A stretch of 64,000 bases of DNA from Ampullaceana balthica (taxonomy: Eukaryota; Mollusca; Gastropoda; Lymnaeidae): the NCBI GenBank assembly GCA_944989445.1, contig CALYLW010000181.1:104764-168763 (forward strand). The letters are read 5' to 3'. Each line of letters opens with the position of its first letter. Positions within the stretch are counted from its first letter, which is position 1. Made by a program: the position numbers and the translations under genes. Below the pieces are notes generated by a model. That model had not been told where the DNA came from and did no database searches. It saw only the letters and a program-made list of their open reading frames with translations. Shown piece after piece: positions 25,479-36,965 of this stretch.

Positions 25479-26295
25479 TCTATACATATAAAACGCATTT
25501 GTTGTCTGTCTGTCTGTCTGTTCCCTAATAACTCAAGTTCCAGACAACCAAATAACGTGAAATTTGGTACACGTACACAAAATTATACCGGAAAGGTTAT
25601 TAAACAGGTTTCGTTCTATATATATAAGATACTGGGGGCCGGGGGCCCAAAATGTAGTTTGTCCTTATATGAGCTATATAAAATAAAAATTATTGAAAAT
25701 TAGGACGTAAAATAATGACGCAAAATAATAAACATTTTGGTGTCGAGATTAACAAGAAGGCGACTATCGCAATAAAATAATTGTTTTGTTGTTGTTGCTT
25801 TGTTGTTGTTGCTGTTGTTGTTGTAGTAGTTTTTTTGTTGTTGTTGTTTTGTTGTTGTTTTGTTTTTGTTGTTGTTGTTGCAGTTGTTGTTTTTGTTGTT
25901 GTTGCAGCTTTTGTTGCTGTTGTTGTTTTTGTGTTGTTTTTGCTGTTGTTGTTGTTGTTGTCCACATCCCTTGCCCTGCGACGACAATGTCCTTCATGTT
26001 GTTGTTGCTTTGTTGTTGTTGCTGTTGTTGTTGTAGTTTTTGTTTTGTTGTTGTTGTGATTGTTGTAGTTGTTGTTTTGTTGTTGTTGTTTTTGTTGTTT
26101 TTGTTGTTGTTTTTTTTTGTTGATTTGTTGTTGATTTTGTTGTTTTTGTTGTTGTTTTGTTTTTGTTGTTTAGTTGTTGATTTTGTTGTTTTTGTTGTTG
26201 TTCTGTTTTTGTTGTGTTGTTGTTGTTTTTGTTGTTGTTTTTGCTTTTGTTGCTGTTGTTGTTAAACCCGGGAAAGGCCGGGTACTTTCACGTAG
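25479..26295 (+). mobile_element. Helitron H3, non-autonomous, 817 bp
   Basis: The 5' end TCTATACATATAAAACGC and the leader match H1. The 3' hairpin is ACCCGG-GAAAGG-CCGGGT, but the terminal tetranucleotide is GTAG (26292-26295) in place of CTAG, suggesting decay of the end. The core is TTG-rich, with the same CACATCCCTTGCCCTGCGAC island near 25965. It follows H2 head to tail across 12 bases of TA sequence. Confidence 0.85.
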
Positions 26296-26311
26296 TATAT
26301 ATATATAATAG

Positions 26312-26370
<59 letters not shown>

Positions 26371-26372
26371 AG

Positions 26373-26423
<51 letters not shown>

Positions 26424-26446
26424 AGCAACAACAACATATATATATA
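26296..26446 (-). repeat. (TA)n-GAATAGCAACAACAACA modules between H3 and H4
   Basis: Three modules in the orientation of the right arm, separated by long (AT)n tracts. Confidence 0.85.
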
Positions 26447-27395
26447 CTAGGGGCAAGTACCCGGCTCCCGCCCGGGTTTAACAACAACAGCAACAAAACA
26501 AAAACAACAACAAAACAACAAAAACAAAACAACAACAAAAACAACAAAATCAACAAAACAACAAAAACAAAACAACAACAAAAACAACAAAAACAACAAC
26601 AAAACAACAAAAACAAAACAACAACAAAAACAACAACAAAACAAAAACAAAACAACAACAAAACAAAAACAAAACAACAACAAAACAACAACTACAACAA
26701 CAACAACAAAACAACAACTACAACAACAACAGCAACAACAACAACGCAACAACAACAAAACAACAAATACAACAGCAACAACAACAAAACAACAAATACA
26801 ACAGCAACAACAACAAAGCAACAACAACATGAAGGACATTGTCGTCGCAGGGCAAGGGATGTGGACAACAACAACAACAGCAAAAACAACACAAAAGCAA
26901 CAACAGCAACAACAACAGCAACAACAACAAAAACAACAACAGCAACAACAACAAAAACAAAACAACAACAAAAACATCAACAACAAAACAACAACAAAAC
27001 AACAACTACAACAACAACAGCAACAACAACAAAGCAACAACAACAAAACAACAACTACAACAACAAAAGCAACAACAACAAAGCAACAACAACAACAAAA
27101 ATTATTTTATGGCGATAATCGCCTTCTTGTTAATCTCGACACCAAAATGTTTATTAATTTGCGTCATTATTTTACGTCTTAATTTTCAATAATTTTTATT
27201 TTATATAGCTCATATAGGGAAAAACTACATTTTGGGCCCCCGGGCCCCAGTATCTTATATATATGGAACGAAACCTGTTTAATAACCTTTCCGGTATAAT
27301 TTTGTGTACGTGTACCAAATTTCACGTTATTTGGTTGTCTGGATCTTGAGTTATTAGGGAACAGACAGACAACAAATGCGGCTTATATATATAGA
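26447..27395 (-). mobile_element. Helitron H4, non-autonomous, inverted, 949 bp
   Basis: Read on the minus strand it starts TCTATATATATAAGCCGC at 27395 and ends with an ACCCGG...CCGGGT-type hairpin and CTAG at 26450-26447. The core is AAC/CAA-rich on the plus strand with the conserved island GTCGCAGGGCAAGGGATGTG near 26846. It is the inverted counterpart of H1. Confidence 0.87.
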
Positions 27396-27473
27396 GATAT
27401 AGAATAGCAACAACAACATATATATATATATAGAATAGCAACAACAACATATATATATATATATATAGAATAG

Positions 27474-27508
<35 letters not shown>

Positions 27509-27618
27509 GAATAGCAACAACAACATATATATATATAGAATAGCAACAACAACATATACAATATATATATATAGAATAGCAAAAACAACATATCTCTCTC
27601 TATATATATATAGAATAG

Positions 27619-27665
<47 letters not shown>

Positions 27666-27667
27666 AG

Positions 27668-27707
<40 letters not shown>

Positions 27708-27754
27708 ATAGCAACAACAACATATATATATATATATAGAATAGCAACAACAAC

Positions 27755-27819
<65 letters not shown>

Positions 27820-27893
27820 AGCAACAACAACATATATATATATAGAGAGAGAGAGAGAATAGCAACAACAACATATATATATATATATATAGA

Positions 27894-27947
<54 letters not shown>

Positions 27948-27973
27948 AGCAACAACAACATATATATATATAT
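27396..27973 (-). repeat. Expanded (TA)n-GAATAGCAACAACAACA array, right arm
   Basis: About 15 modules with variable (TA)n spacers, including variants GCAAAAACAACA (27576), GAATAACAACAA (27890) and a (GA)n interruption (27845). Repetitive Tyr/Ile and Cys/Val frames on the minus strand come from the repeat. Confidence 0.88.
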
Positions 27974-28073
27974 AGAATAGCAACAACATAAAAACAATCC
28001 CAAAGACAGGGGACAGCACCAGTAAAATAATCTCAGAGACACCAGAGGGCATTACGTAATTACGGCTATGTTT
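27974..28073 (-). repeat. Right 100-bp inverted repeat
   Basis: Inverted copy of 20801-20900, differing only in GAGGGC versus GACGGC and ACGGC versus ACAGC (read on the plus strand of this copy). Confidence 0.9.
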
Positions 28074-29072
28074 ATTTTTAGAATGGGTTTGTTTTTAATC
28101 CAGGTTTTGTTTCCGGCGTCCTTGACCTCTAACTCTGTCAAATCCTAAGTTTACGAACTGATTGAGGCAGAGATATTCCATGCCGTGTTTTATTCATTAA
28201 CAGAAGACGTGGCGTCGAGGGTTCTGTCACTTTACTCTCTGCGGGGTCGCGTCAGATTTAAAACAAGGTAACGTTGACTCAAACATATATGAAAGCATAG
28301 TGACTCATGATTCGAAAATTCATCTAGAGATCACTTTCTCGAAATCTATTTTTAGCACACATAAATCGAACATTTTACAGGCATGAATGGACGCCTGTCG
28401 GCAAAAGAACTTTGAACCGCTGAGGGGCATTGATCACCGTATGTCCCTCAGGGGTCGGGCCAGGTAATGACAGCTGGATGTAGAAGATAGTAAACCCCAG
28501 GGATAGAAGAATTAATTTCCTGCAGTGATCCAGGTCAGATTTAACAATTATTAACATGGATAATGGATCAATATGTACAGCAGTTATGGTTGTATCCATG
28601 TTGTTGAACCGGAGGGCACATGCCCGAATCGTACCTGGTTGTGACTGAATTCTCCTCTATGATGCGTGTACATATTTCCGTGTGTCATATTTCAGTGGAA
28701 ATGGTTATTAGTATTTTTTTTATTAATCTTTTTAGTACCCTGATTTGTCACATCATTCATTTTCCTTCAAAAATTTTAGAACCTCCACCACCTTCTCCTT
28801 TGAAAAAATAAAATAAATAAAATAATGAAGATAAATACATTTTAAAAAAAATCAAAATCCAAACAAACAAAACATCATATAAGTAAAGAGCGGCGAACCT
28901 GTGGCATGCGTGACACTTTGGGCAACCAAGACATTTTTAAAAGGTCGGTCATGGAGGTGAGCGTGTGTTTCACCATATGAGCCATCAAAGAATACCTGTT
29001 TCACAAGAAGGCCTGCTTGCAACATATAAGACATCACGGAATAGTTATGTCATAGGTAGGCCTACTTGCAAG
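28074..29072. other. Unrecognised non-coding sequence
   Basis: Moderate base composition, no tandem repeat, no transposon end and no convincing exon. An A-rich stretch lies at 28805-28870. Frames of 60-75 residues exist on both strands but show no family resemblance. Confidence 0.5.
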
Positions 29073-29270
29073 GAGCAATGTTCCCTCTAAGTTTCATTGG
29101 TCCATGTGCAAAGTTTAAAAAAAAACTCGTGTGCCAAGTTGCACAGCAGCAGTTGTTTTGTTTGTTTGTAATATTTTACAAAATTAGCTGCGCGGTAATT
29201 CTAAACTGCTGCGTGGCGCTTGTCAGATATCTGCGCGTCCGCGCAACCGCGCAGCTTAGATGTAACATTG
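29073..29270 (+). mobile_element. hAT-like MITE, CAATGTTCCCTCTAAG family, copy 1
   Basis: Left end CAATGTTCCCTCTAAG (29076) and right end CTTAGATGTAACATTG are inverted repeats. Flanks CTTGCAAG (29065-29072) and CTTGCAAC (29271-29278) match at 7 of 8. The interior has GCGCGG/CCGCGCAGC-type palindromic words. A second copy, opposite in orientation, lies at 42995-43178. Confidence 0.8.
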
Positions 29271-29346
29271 CTTGCAACATATAAGCCCTCACAGATTGGA
29301 TATGTCATGGGTAGGTCTACATGGCACGCCGCGATGATTACCTTTT

Positions 29347-29826
29347 TAAATCCTTTATATTAACTCGTGGTGTCTGCGGCCGACCGACCGACCTTGCTTG
29401 CTTGCTTGCTTGCTTGCTTGTCGCCAAAACTTTTGATCGATTTTTAACCCACTTGCTCGCAAGATAGCGAGCTGAAATTTTGCAGGCAGTTTCGTACCGA
29501 TGATAAAAACAATGTATCAAAATTTCAGATCGATCGCATGTACCGTAATTAAATTATTGATTTTTTAGATTATTTTTTTTATTCCTATGTATCATGCTAT
29601 TTTTTGAGATAGAGCGTCGCGGTGCGTATTATATTGAACAACCTTTCTGTCGCGCAATAAGGTGCGTATTTTATTGACAGCTCTTTTTATAAACATATTC
29701 CTGATCGGTGCGTTATTATATTAAACATGTTTTACGACACAACTTCAATTTTGTATTTCTGGATGGTCTGGCGCTGCGTGTTATAATGAACATTCTTTTA
29801 GTTACTTCTCATACGTAAAGGATTTA
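29347..29826 (-). mobile_element. TIR unit related to the 16-19.7 kb array, single reversed copy
   Basis: Minus-strand order is the linker ACCCGTAAAAAACCAAGTTT (ending about 29863 on the plus strand), TAAATCCTTTACG, three GTTCAATATAATACGCACCG-like modules, TTTAATTACGGTAC...CGATCGATCTGAAATTTTG, CAAAATTTCAGCTCGC, a (CAAG)n tract, and TATAAAGGATTTA. This is the same order as the tandem units, but the inverted ends carry one shared substitution and the GA tract is replaced by (CAAG)n (29393-29420). It shows that the unit also exists as a solitary element. Confidence 0.8.
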
Positions 29827-29863
29827 TAGTCAAAAACTTGGTTTTTTACGGGTTGTTTTTATT

Positions 29864-30634
29864 AAAATTTGAAATATTGGCATACACACAAATAAAGGTT
29901 CGCCACGAGTGATCTTTGTCAAACAAATGCTATGAGCAGATCGCGCTTAATATTTTTACAATCTACAGCCCAGATAATTAAAATTCACGTGGAACAAACT
30001 TATCTATAACAAGATAATATTGAGTTTGAATTGGAAAAAAAAATAAGATACATCGCCGCTGTCCAGTGAGTTGTAGTTTAAGACACTGTCAAGAATACTA
30101 CGCTCAAATATTCATCAATGTCAAGGTTGCACGGTCGTTTATCAATCAAAGTAAATTAGGATCCCCATCTCCAAGGGTGTTGTTCAAAATACCCCTTAGA
30201 CAGTGGCGGCACAACGATAAAATACAGTCCGTTAAATATTCAAGCTCACTTTTGAAAAGTTTAGAGTAAACCAACACCACAGGTCCAATTTTTTTTAATG
30301 CAATCCTTTTTATTTGACAGCACTGAGTTTGGAAAATGCACAAAAACTTTTTTTTTAAAGTGACCTTTTAAATTTGCTGACAGCTTCCCTGTCGATTAAC
30401 TCTACAAACTTTTACTGAGTGTTTCTTTTTCAAGGGCAATGGCTCAGTGCACGAACGTTGCGTAATCTATTTGTCTTTTCGTTTTGCATTTGGTTGTGTA
30501 CGTGCTCAAGCGAATGTAAGACATCATGGTATAATGCACAAAGAGAAACTTAACGAAATATCATTGCGAGCAAGACGATATCATTGATGTCGAATGCCAA
30601 AAAACATCGCCAGCCTCCAACTCCGACCAACGGG
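29864..30634. other. Unrecognised non-coding sequence
   Basis: AT-rich, no repeat or coding signal that I can support. Confidence 0.5.
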
Positions 30635-30846
30635 AGAATCTGTATGAAATCCTTAGTCCGGGGTCGTGCGATATCTGATTTTCAGAGAGAATCTGTATGA
30701 AATCCTTAGTCCGGGGTCGTGCGATATCTGATTTTCAGAGAGAATCTGTATGAAATCCTTAGTCCGGGGTCGTGCGATATCTGATTTTCAGAGAGAATCT
30801 GTATGAAATCCTTAGTCCGGGGTCGTGCGATATCTGATTTTCAGAG
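30635..30846 (+). repeat. 53-bp tandem repeat, 4 copies
   Basis: AGAATCTGTATGAAATCC starts units at 30635, 30688, 30741 and 30794, with almost no divergence between copies, which suggests recent amplification. Confidence 0.95.
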
Positions 30847-30895
30847 GCAACATGCGTTTGTTTACTTTACTTTCTTGGAAAACTTGGAAAGCGAT

Positions 30896-30980
30896 ATTCG
30901 TTACACGGCTGTATTCGTTACACGGCTGTATTCGTTACACGGCTGTATTCGTTACACGGCTGTATTCGTTACACGGCTGC
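30896..30980 (+). repeat. 17-bp tandem repeat, 5 copies
   Basis: ATTCGTTACACGGCTGT repeats five times without change (the final base is C in the last copy). It lies 50 bp after the 53-bp array. Confidence 0.95.
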
Positions 30981-31252
30981 TTTTTGCTTTGTGAAGGCAC
31001 ACGTAAAAGCATGGCAAAAAATATTGATCTTATTTCTGAATGATATTTTTTTTTCATGTAGGTGAATATCCTAACGAGGGTCAGTACGTCAAGTATTCAT
31101 AGAATACATCACGGAATAGCTGTTTCATAGAAAGCCACAATGCAGAATAAAACGCAAGGAGTAGCATTCCCCAAACTTCTCTGTGAGCATGAGGATGAAT
31201 AAGGCAAGCGATCGCTTAGTTGAGCCTTCTCGTCCATGAGGGGCATCCACGA
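30981..31252. other. Short non-coding spacer
   Basis: No feature seen between the 17-bp array and the 3' end of the non-LTR relic. It may include that element's 3' UTR (minus strand). Confidence 0.4.
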
Positions 31253-31762
31253 TCATCGTCGGCGTCTGCGATTCCTCCAAGGGCATAGGCCACCTACGAG
31301 AGACCTCCAGGCATCTCCATCCTGGGCCAGCTTCTCCAGGATCTTCCATTCATGGCCAATTCTCGTGTAGTCTGCCTCCACCTCTCGGCGCCAAGTGTTT
31401 TTTGGACGGCCTCTTTTCCACTTACCCTGGGGGTTTCATTTCAGGGCTTGCCTTGTTGTATTAGAAGCAGGTTTTCTTAATGTATGTTCCCGGTTTCTGA
31501 TTTTGTCCGGCCAGTGAATTCTGAGAATCCTTCTTATTTGATTCTGGTCAGGTTTACGGCCGTTGTTCTCCGCGTCTCAGCTCCATATAGCAGCACAGGT
31601 TTCACAGCGTAAAAAATCCTTACTTTTAACTTGCTGCTTAGGTTGTTGGAGGCCCAAACATTCTTGAGTTGCTGGAAGGCTGCTCTTGCTTTTCCGATCC
31701 TTATTTTGACATCAGCGTCTGTACCACCTTGTTTATCTACCACGATGCCAAGTTAAACAAAA
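31253..31762 (-). pseudogene. Non-LTR retrotransposon ORF2 C-terminus, RTE/Nimb-like relic
   Basis: The minus strand reads LGIVVDKQGGTDADVKIRIG, then KARAAFQQLKNVW and VLLYGAETRRTT (31534-31743 region). After a frameshift it reads RILRIHWPDKIRNR, EHTLRKPASNTTRQAL, stop, NPQGKWKRGRPKNTWRREVE, and WKILEKLAQDGDAWRSLV to a TGA at 31253-31255. These are the region after the reverse-transcriptase catalytic core and the C-terminal RGRPKNTWRR tail of endonuclease/RT proteins of RTE-related elements. About 15-20 residues normally between HWPD and HTLRKP are missing, and stops replace at least two residues. It is a 5'-truncated dead copy, and the clade name is tentative. Confidence 0.88.
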
Positions 31763-34467
31763 CTGTACTGTAACGATAAGAAGTGGTCTAATTTGAATGA
31801 AGATAGGCAACCTTCATAACAACAAATAACACCAGGACTGTGGGTCGGTATAAAGCTATTTTAGGAACATTAAAAGAAAGGGGGAAAAATAAATGTAAAC
31901 TATCAATTGGCAATAGTAAACAATATTTAATCTTGTATTCAAAACTCATTACTTCGTGTTACAAACTTAGCGTCCAATAATGATATCGGGCCTAATTAAA
32001 TTTGATTTTTGGCCGAAATTGTAGTTTGAGGTTGGGCCCTAAACTCCAAGATATTTGTGGTTAAGAATAATTTATTTTGCTTAGGGGCTTACCTTAACAT
32101 GCACAGTGTCTAAGTTAATTGGGTGCTGGGCTACGAAGTGCGCAATTAAACAGAAAACATATTTTTGAATATCGACCCAGCGATAAAGCAGAATCCGTAA
32201 ACGAGGGATCAAATACGCATCCAGCAATAACTAAACAAGGGACTTCAAATACAAGCATCTTACCTATAAACCAAGCAGGAATACGTCGACTGATGGTTAG
32301 GTATAATCTGCCCAGGGCACGACCTACATAACTAAGTGCCTTAACGTGTTAAAATGATGATTGCTCGGGACTACGTGAAGGCAGAAAAACAATTCAGTTT
32401 ACCACCTCACTTTTAACCCATTGACGATAGGCAGCCAATACATTTGAAAAAAAAAGTATTTACAAAACATAAACAACAACAAAAACTACTACAGCTGTGA
32501 TCGGTTTTACAAGGGAGATAATTGATATAAATCACGGGAGACAAACCATGTAAGTATTTATGTTCTCACTTGAAGTTAAACATTTAATTAACGATCACTT
32601 CATGCTAACACTTCTACGTTGATGAAAGCCATTTAAAAATGATCTAACAGACATATTAAAAGCGTGATGATACGAATTCTCTTATTTTGACTATGTAATA
32701 TTTTCTCAAATAGTGTTTGAGAGTAATTTAGAAGCAACGAAAATGCAACTTGGAAAAATGAAGTACTAAATTTTTAGTCTCCAGAATGTTTGGTATATGT
32801 TCTCCTTCATTTTTCTTAAACAAATCTCAATGCGTTGGTTCTTCGCTCGGTTTTCCCTAAGCTTTTTAGATGCTTTAGACTTTAGAATTTGATGTAATGA
32901 CGGTGGCTGATACTTGCACGCGAAACTGATATATAATAGAAAAATAGACACGTGTCTTTCATATCCTAATGAGGGTGTGTGAAATGATAGGTCATGTAAA
33001 TATCACATAGATTTCTCCACTCTGTAGGCGCATACCCATTACCATGTAATGCACTTATAAGATACATTTTAGGGAGGGGGGTGAGTTTACCTGAGGATGT
33101 AAGCAAACATTGTTTATTTGTTATTACTGTAAACATAATAAAAACATAATAGAAAAATAAAAAAATTAGATATAAAAAAAACCCCAGAAATTCTCAGATA
33201 AGCCCTTGGTAGAAGCTCATCCCAAATGAAATCCCAAGAATGACTCTTACTAACACTCCTCGCGTTCCCCACGAAAAGCCGCTACATTTCCCCATAAATA
33301 TTTTCCAACACAACAAATCCTCCTGTTGAGACAAGCACTCGCGTACCAACTCTGCAATGTTTATTCGGCGTTGATTTAAAACTAGATTTATGAATTTTTT
33401 CCATTTCTTCTCCTTCTAATTTACGCCTCGGCGAGTGTTGTTCGCAATCTCCAGCTTCTCGCCGGAGTCGCTCGAGTCTAGTTTAAGTGCGAATTGTATC
33501 AACAAGTCAAGTTGTGGCGCTGCCCCACAAAAGTGCGGGAACAGAAAGTAGACACACAAAAAATAAACTCACTCAGTTTTCCCAGTTGGTAAATTTCACA
33601 GTAAATTAACTCATTTAATAAAGCATTACACTGTAGCGAGCTCGTGCCGGCGTTCAACTGGGGGTTTACCAACACGCGAGACTGAGATTTTAGAGAAGCA
33701 GCAGAGGTGACTGCTTCTTGAAATGCTATATGATTATATAATTTATATTACAGTAACGCACTCGTTAAAGAACTTCATAAGTACAGTAACACCCCTACTG
33801 AGTAACGACATTTTCCCGTCGTTAAACATTAGAAACTATTCACTATTATTATTATTATGAGTCAATTTAATATTTAAAAATAAATAATCACAATAAATAG
33901 ATCGAAGAATGATTCTGCCTTTGAAATACTTTCTATAAAAGTTCCATTTTTTATATATACAACATGTATATTTTTGTACTTATGGTATTCATTATTAACC
34001 CGTTAAAGGTTTTGTTGAAGGTTCGCCTTTCAGACTTTTGGTGACATATTAACAGAGAAATAATTTTTTTTAAACACACACGTGCAAACATAGTTTTGGG
34101 ATTGGAGAGTACTCCTGAGGGAGGAGGGAGGAGAGTATGCCTCGGTTTAAAGTACTTGCCGCATGACGTAATGCCATGTTTGTTGTCAGCGAAAGCAGAT
34201 GGTGCATTAAGAAAAGATCATGCCGGAATGTATAAGAATTTTCTTGCACTAATAGCCGCTGTGTACTGTGTTGTAGGAGCTGACGGCATGTGTCGATATG
34301 TAAGAAGGATAGTCCACTGCCGGCAGGAATAATTAGAATGACACTTAATGAAAAGATTAAATTGCGTCATTACCTACATTTACAAATAAAAAGGCGCTGC
34401 ATAACATCAACAAAAATTAGCAGCGGAATGACGTCATTCGATTTTAGCTTAATGGTGTGCTTCATTC
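31763..34467. other. Unrecognised non-coding sequence, 2.7 kb
   Basis: AT-rich, non-repetitive sequence with no recognisable exon, RNA gene or transposon end. Short frames (60-70 codons at 32119 plus and 32766 minus) have no family resemblance. Confidence 0.5.
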
Positions 34468-34475
34468 TATTGGAG

Positions 34476-34677
34476 CAGGGGTCTCCAAACTTTTATGCAG
34501 GAGGGCCGCATTAACTGTAAAACAGCAGTTTTGGGGGCCGACTACACACAGTTTTTTTGGTAAACTACAGGTAAAAGTAGTATCTTTTTGTTTGGTTAGA
34601 TTAAAAGGTCTTCAGGGGCGGATGAGAGGGCCTCGCGGGCCGCATCTGGCCCGGGGACCGTAGTTTGGAGACCCCTG
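34476..34677. mobile_element. hAT-like MITE with perfect 8-bp TSD, 202 bp
   Basis: Ends CAGGGGTCTCCAAAC and GTTTGGAGACCCCTG are perfect inverted repeats. TATTGGAG flanks both sides exactly (34468-34475 and 34678-34685). The interior contains GGGCCGC and GGCCCGGGG-like words. A perfect TSD implies a recent insertion. Confidence 0.93.
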
Positions 34678-34685
34678 TATTGGAG

Positions 34686-35345
34686 GATAGTGTGAGAATG
34701 GTCTACACATGTTTTTTAAATAAGTTAACACAGAAAGGTTAAAAGTTTAAAATATTGTAAACGTGACAAAAAGGGCTAAAGAAGGTGATAAAGGCTGAAA
34801 ATACTAATTAGCCAAACTGGTTAGGTTAGGCTAATAGTGTCAGATTAGTTATTTGATTTTAAATAATTTTATAGCTTTGGCAAGAGGACTTGGATTTCCC
34901 TTATACTGTTGGATAGGCTATTAGATTCAGATAGTATAAGTATGTTGGATTAACCATTGGGACATGACAGGCTGATTGTGGCGCTTCTGTAAGACTTTTT
35001 GTTGGCATTGCATTGTTCACGAACTCCGTGTTAGTTTGACCAGCGGTCACTGCTACTGAAGATCTCCATGCGCCTTAAAACCATGGCAATCTTGCCGCAA
35101 TGGCAAGTCTGCTCGTCAATAATAGATCAGGTGTTTAAAGCCGCCAGGAGATGTTAAGCTTTGAGCTGTTGACGAAGTCTGGACAACGAAAAAAAAACTC
35201 TCTATTCTCCGAGCCTCACGCAATTTAATTTATTTATCCAAGCTAAGTCTGCAATATGGGTAAAGAAATAGAAAAATGTTACATTTATTATCACTCTCCT
35301 TGCTAACTGTTTAAATGACCGCGTTGAGATCAGACAGCATTCGAT
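34686..35345. other. Unrecognised non-coding sequence
   Basis: No gene seen. A small hairpin CTTGCC-GCAAT-GGCAAG lies near 35092. Confidence 0.45.
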
Positions 35346-35575
35346 CTACTGACCCCCATGCCATGGACCTACTGACCTCCATAACATTAATGTACTGACC
35401 CCCATGTCATCGACCTACTGACCCCCATGTCATCGACCTACTGATATCCATGTTATTGACCTACTGACCCCCATGCCAAGGACCTACTGACCTCCAAATC
35501 ATGGACCTACTGACCTCCATGTCATCGACCTACTTACCCCGCGTCATCGACCCTATGACCCCGCGTGGATGTCCA
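35346..35575 (+). repeat. 23-bp tandem repeat, about 10 copies
   Basis: CTACTGACCCCCATGTCATC-type units begin at 35346, 35369, 35392, 35415 and 35438 and continue with increasing divergence. Each copy carries TGACC. Confidence 0.9.
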
Positions 35576-36101
35576 ATAATTAAAACTAAAGCAAGCATAA
35601 AATATAATCGTCAAAACAAAATTATTGAGTTTAGCTATTACTGAATTGTTCAATCCTTAGCAGTAATTTTCTGTAAAATGATATTTCAAGATACACTCTC
35701 GAATTTAAAATACCAACCAACACCAGCAACAAATTTAGCAGGATCCTGGAGTGGGGATGGGGGGATGGGGAAAGAAGAGAAGGGGGATTTTGTTTTGATG
35801 GCTCAGAGGGATAGATGCTCTCATCCAAGAAAAGAAAAGGGTTCTTTTTCTATCGTGCTCTCATCTTTCTATTTTAATGTCTCTCTCTCTCTCGGTTTTC
35901 TGTGAAATTTCTTATTTGCCTGCATGCTGACATTGCTCTCTCTTGTCATTCTATTCCTCTGTCATCTCTCTTGTTCTTTATATACATATATTATATTCTC
36001 TTTACTATTTCCACTCTCTTTATCTCTCATTCTTTCGCTTTCGATTTTCGGTCTTTCCTTTTTTTGTTGCTCTCAATAACTTTCTTTCTTGAAGCTCCCC
36101 A

Positions 36102-36183
<82 letters not shown>

Positions 36184-36498
36184 TATCGCTCTTTCTGTGT
36201 TATACATCTCACTATTCTATCTATCTCTTTTCTCCTACTAACTCCCTGTTTTATTTCTCTCTTCTGCCCCTCTCTTCGCTCCATCTTCTATCCCTCTCGA
36301 TTTCTGTTATCTATTTCTCACTCCTCGGTCTCTCACTCTCTCTCTTTCCTCTATCCCTCTCTTAAACTTCTCTACCCTCTTTTGCTCAGTTCGCAGTATC
36401 TGTTTTCCCTCTCTTCCCCAATCTCTCGCTTCCAGTTATCTTCTCCCTCGCTCTTAAACTTTATGAATGCATTAAGCAGGACACTTCAATTCATACCT
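35576..36498. other. Pyrimidine-rich sequence with (CT)n at 36104-36178
   Basis: From about 35880 to 36450 the + strand is strongly C/T biased, centred on an uninterrupted CT tract of about 75 bp. The long Leu/Ser-rich frame across it is a by-product. Confidence 0.85.
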
Positions 36499-36686
36499 CA
36501 GTGCTTCTCAAAATTCTAAGTATTGCGGACCGGTAGGAATATTTTCCATTGCACCAGGGACCGGTGAACTATTTTGGATGTACTGACGTGGTAGCGAAAT
36601 GTCCTTACTTGGTAAATTCTGCGGACCGGCGTCGGATGGCTGACGGACCGGCACCGGTCCGCGGATCGCCACTTTGAGAAGCACTG
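36499..36686. mobile_element. hAT-like MITE, CAGTGCTTCTCAAA family, 188 bp
   Basis: Left CAGTGCTTCTCAAA and right TTTGAGAAGCACTG are inverted repeats. Flanks TCATACCT and CACTACCT match at 5 of 8, so the TSD is eroded. The interior repeats GGACCGG words. Confidence 0.78.
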
Positions 36687-36965
36687 CACTACCTGATGTC
36701 TCATATGCTATGGTTACAATATCTATTCTGTTTATTCCCCGTGTATTTTATTTTTAAATATGTTTTTCTTTTCGGATTCCACATTCGTTCTGAATAAACC
36801 ACGAAGGGTACCCAACGCACTCTCGCAGGTCGTCAGTCTTGTGTGCATATAATTTAGGAGACCACTGTACACTTAAGTTGAGATATCGTCAGTTTCAAGG
36901 CCTATGTGACGTCGTGTACACCAGTTATTCCACTTTTAAATCATTTTTCATTGGACAGCTTCGTT

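Larger units (their letters stand above)
20801..28073. mobile_element. Foldback-like inverted composite carrying four Helitrons
   Basis: The outer 100 bp (20801-20900) recur inverted at 27974-28073 with two mismatches. Inside each arm come (TA)n tracts punctuated by TGTTGTTGTTGCTATTC (left) or its complement GAATAGCAACAACAACA (right, about 18 copies), then a Helitron copy pointing inward (H1 plus, H4 minus). The centre holds H2 and H3. Long terminal inverted repeats built from short subrepeats resemble foldback elements, but a local inverted duplication or an assembly palindrome would look the same. A target duplication cannot be called because of the surrounding AT sequence. Confidence 0.65.

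Noticed and set aside
21339..27182. Long Leu/Cys/Val and Gln/Asn/Thr frames on both strands
   Set aside because: They are translations of TTG/CAA repeats and (TA)n modules inside Helitrons; frame pairs exist on both strands at once.
32119..32331. 70-codon frame as a small protein gene
   Set aside because: Unremarkable composition, no homology recognised and no supporting context.
35902..36519. 205-codon Ser/Leu-rich frame with membrane-like stretches
   Set aside because: It lies on the pyrimidine-rich tract and (CT)n microsatellite; CTC and TCT codons force Leu and Ser.
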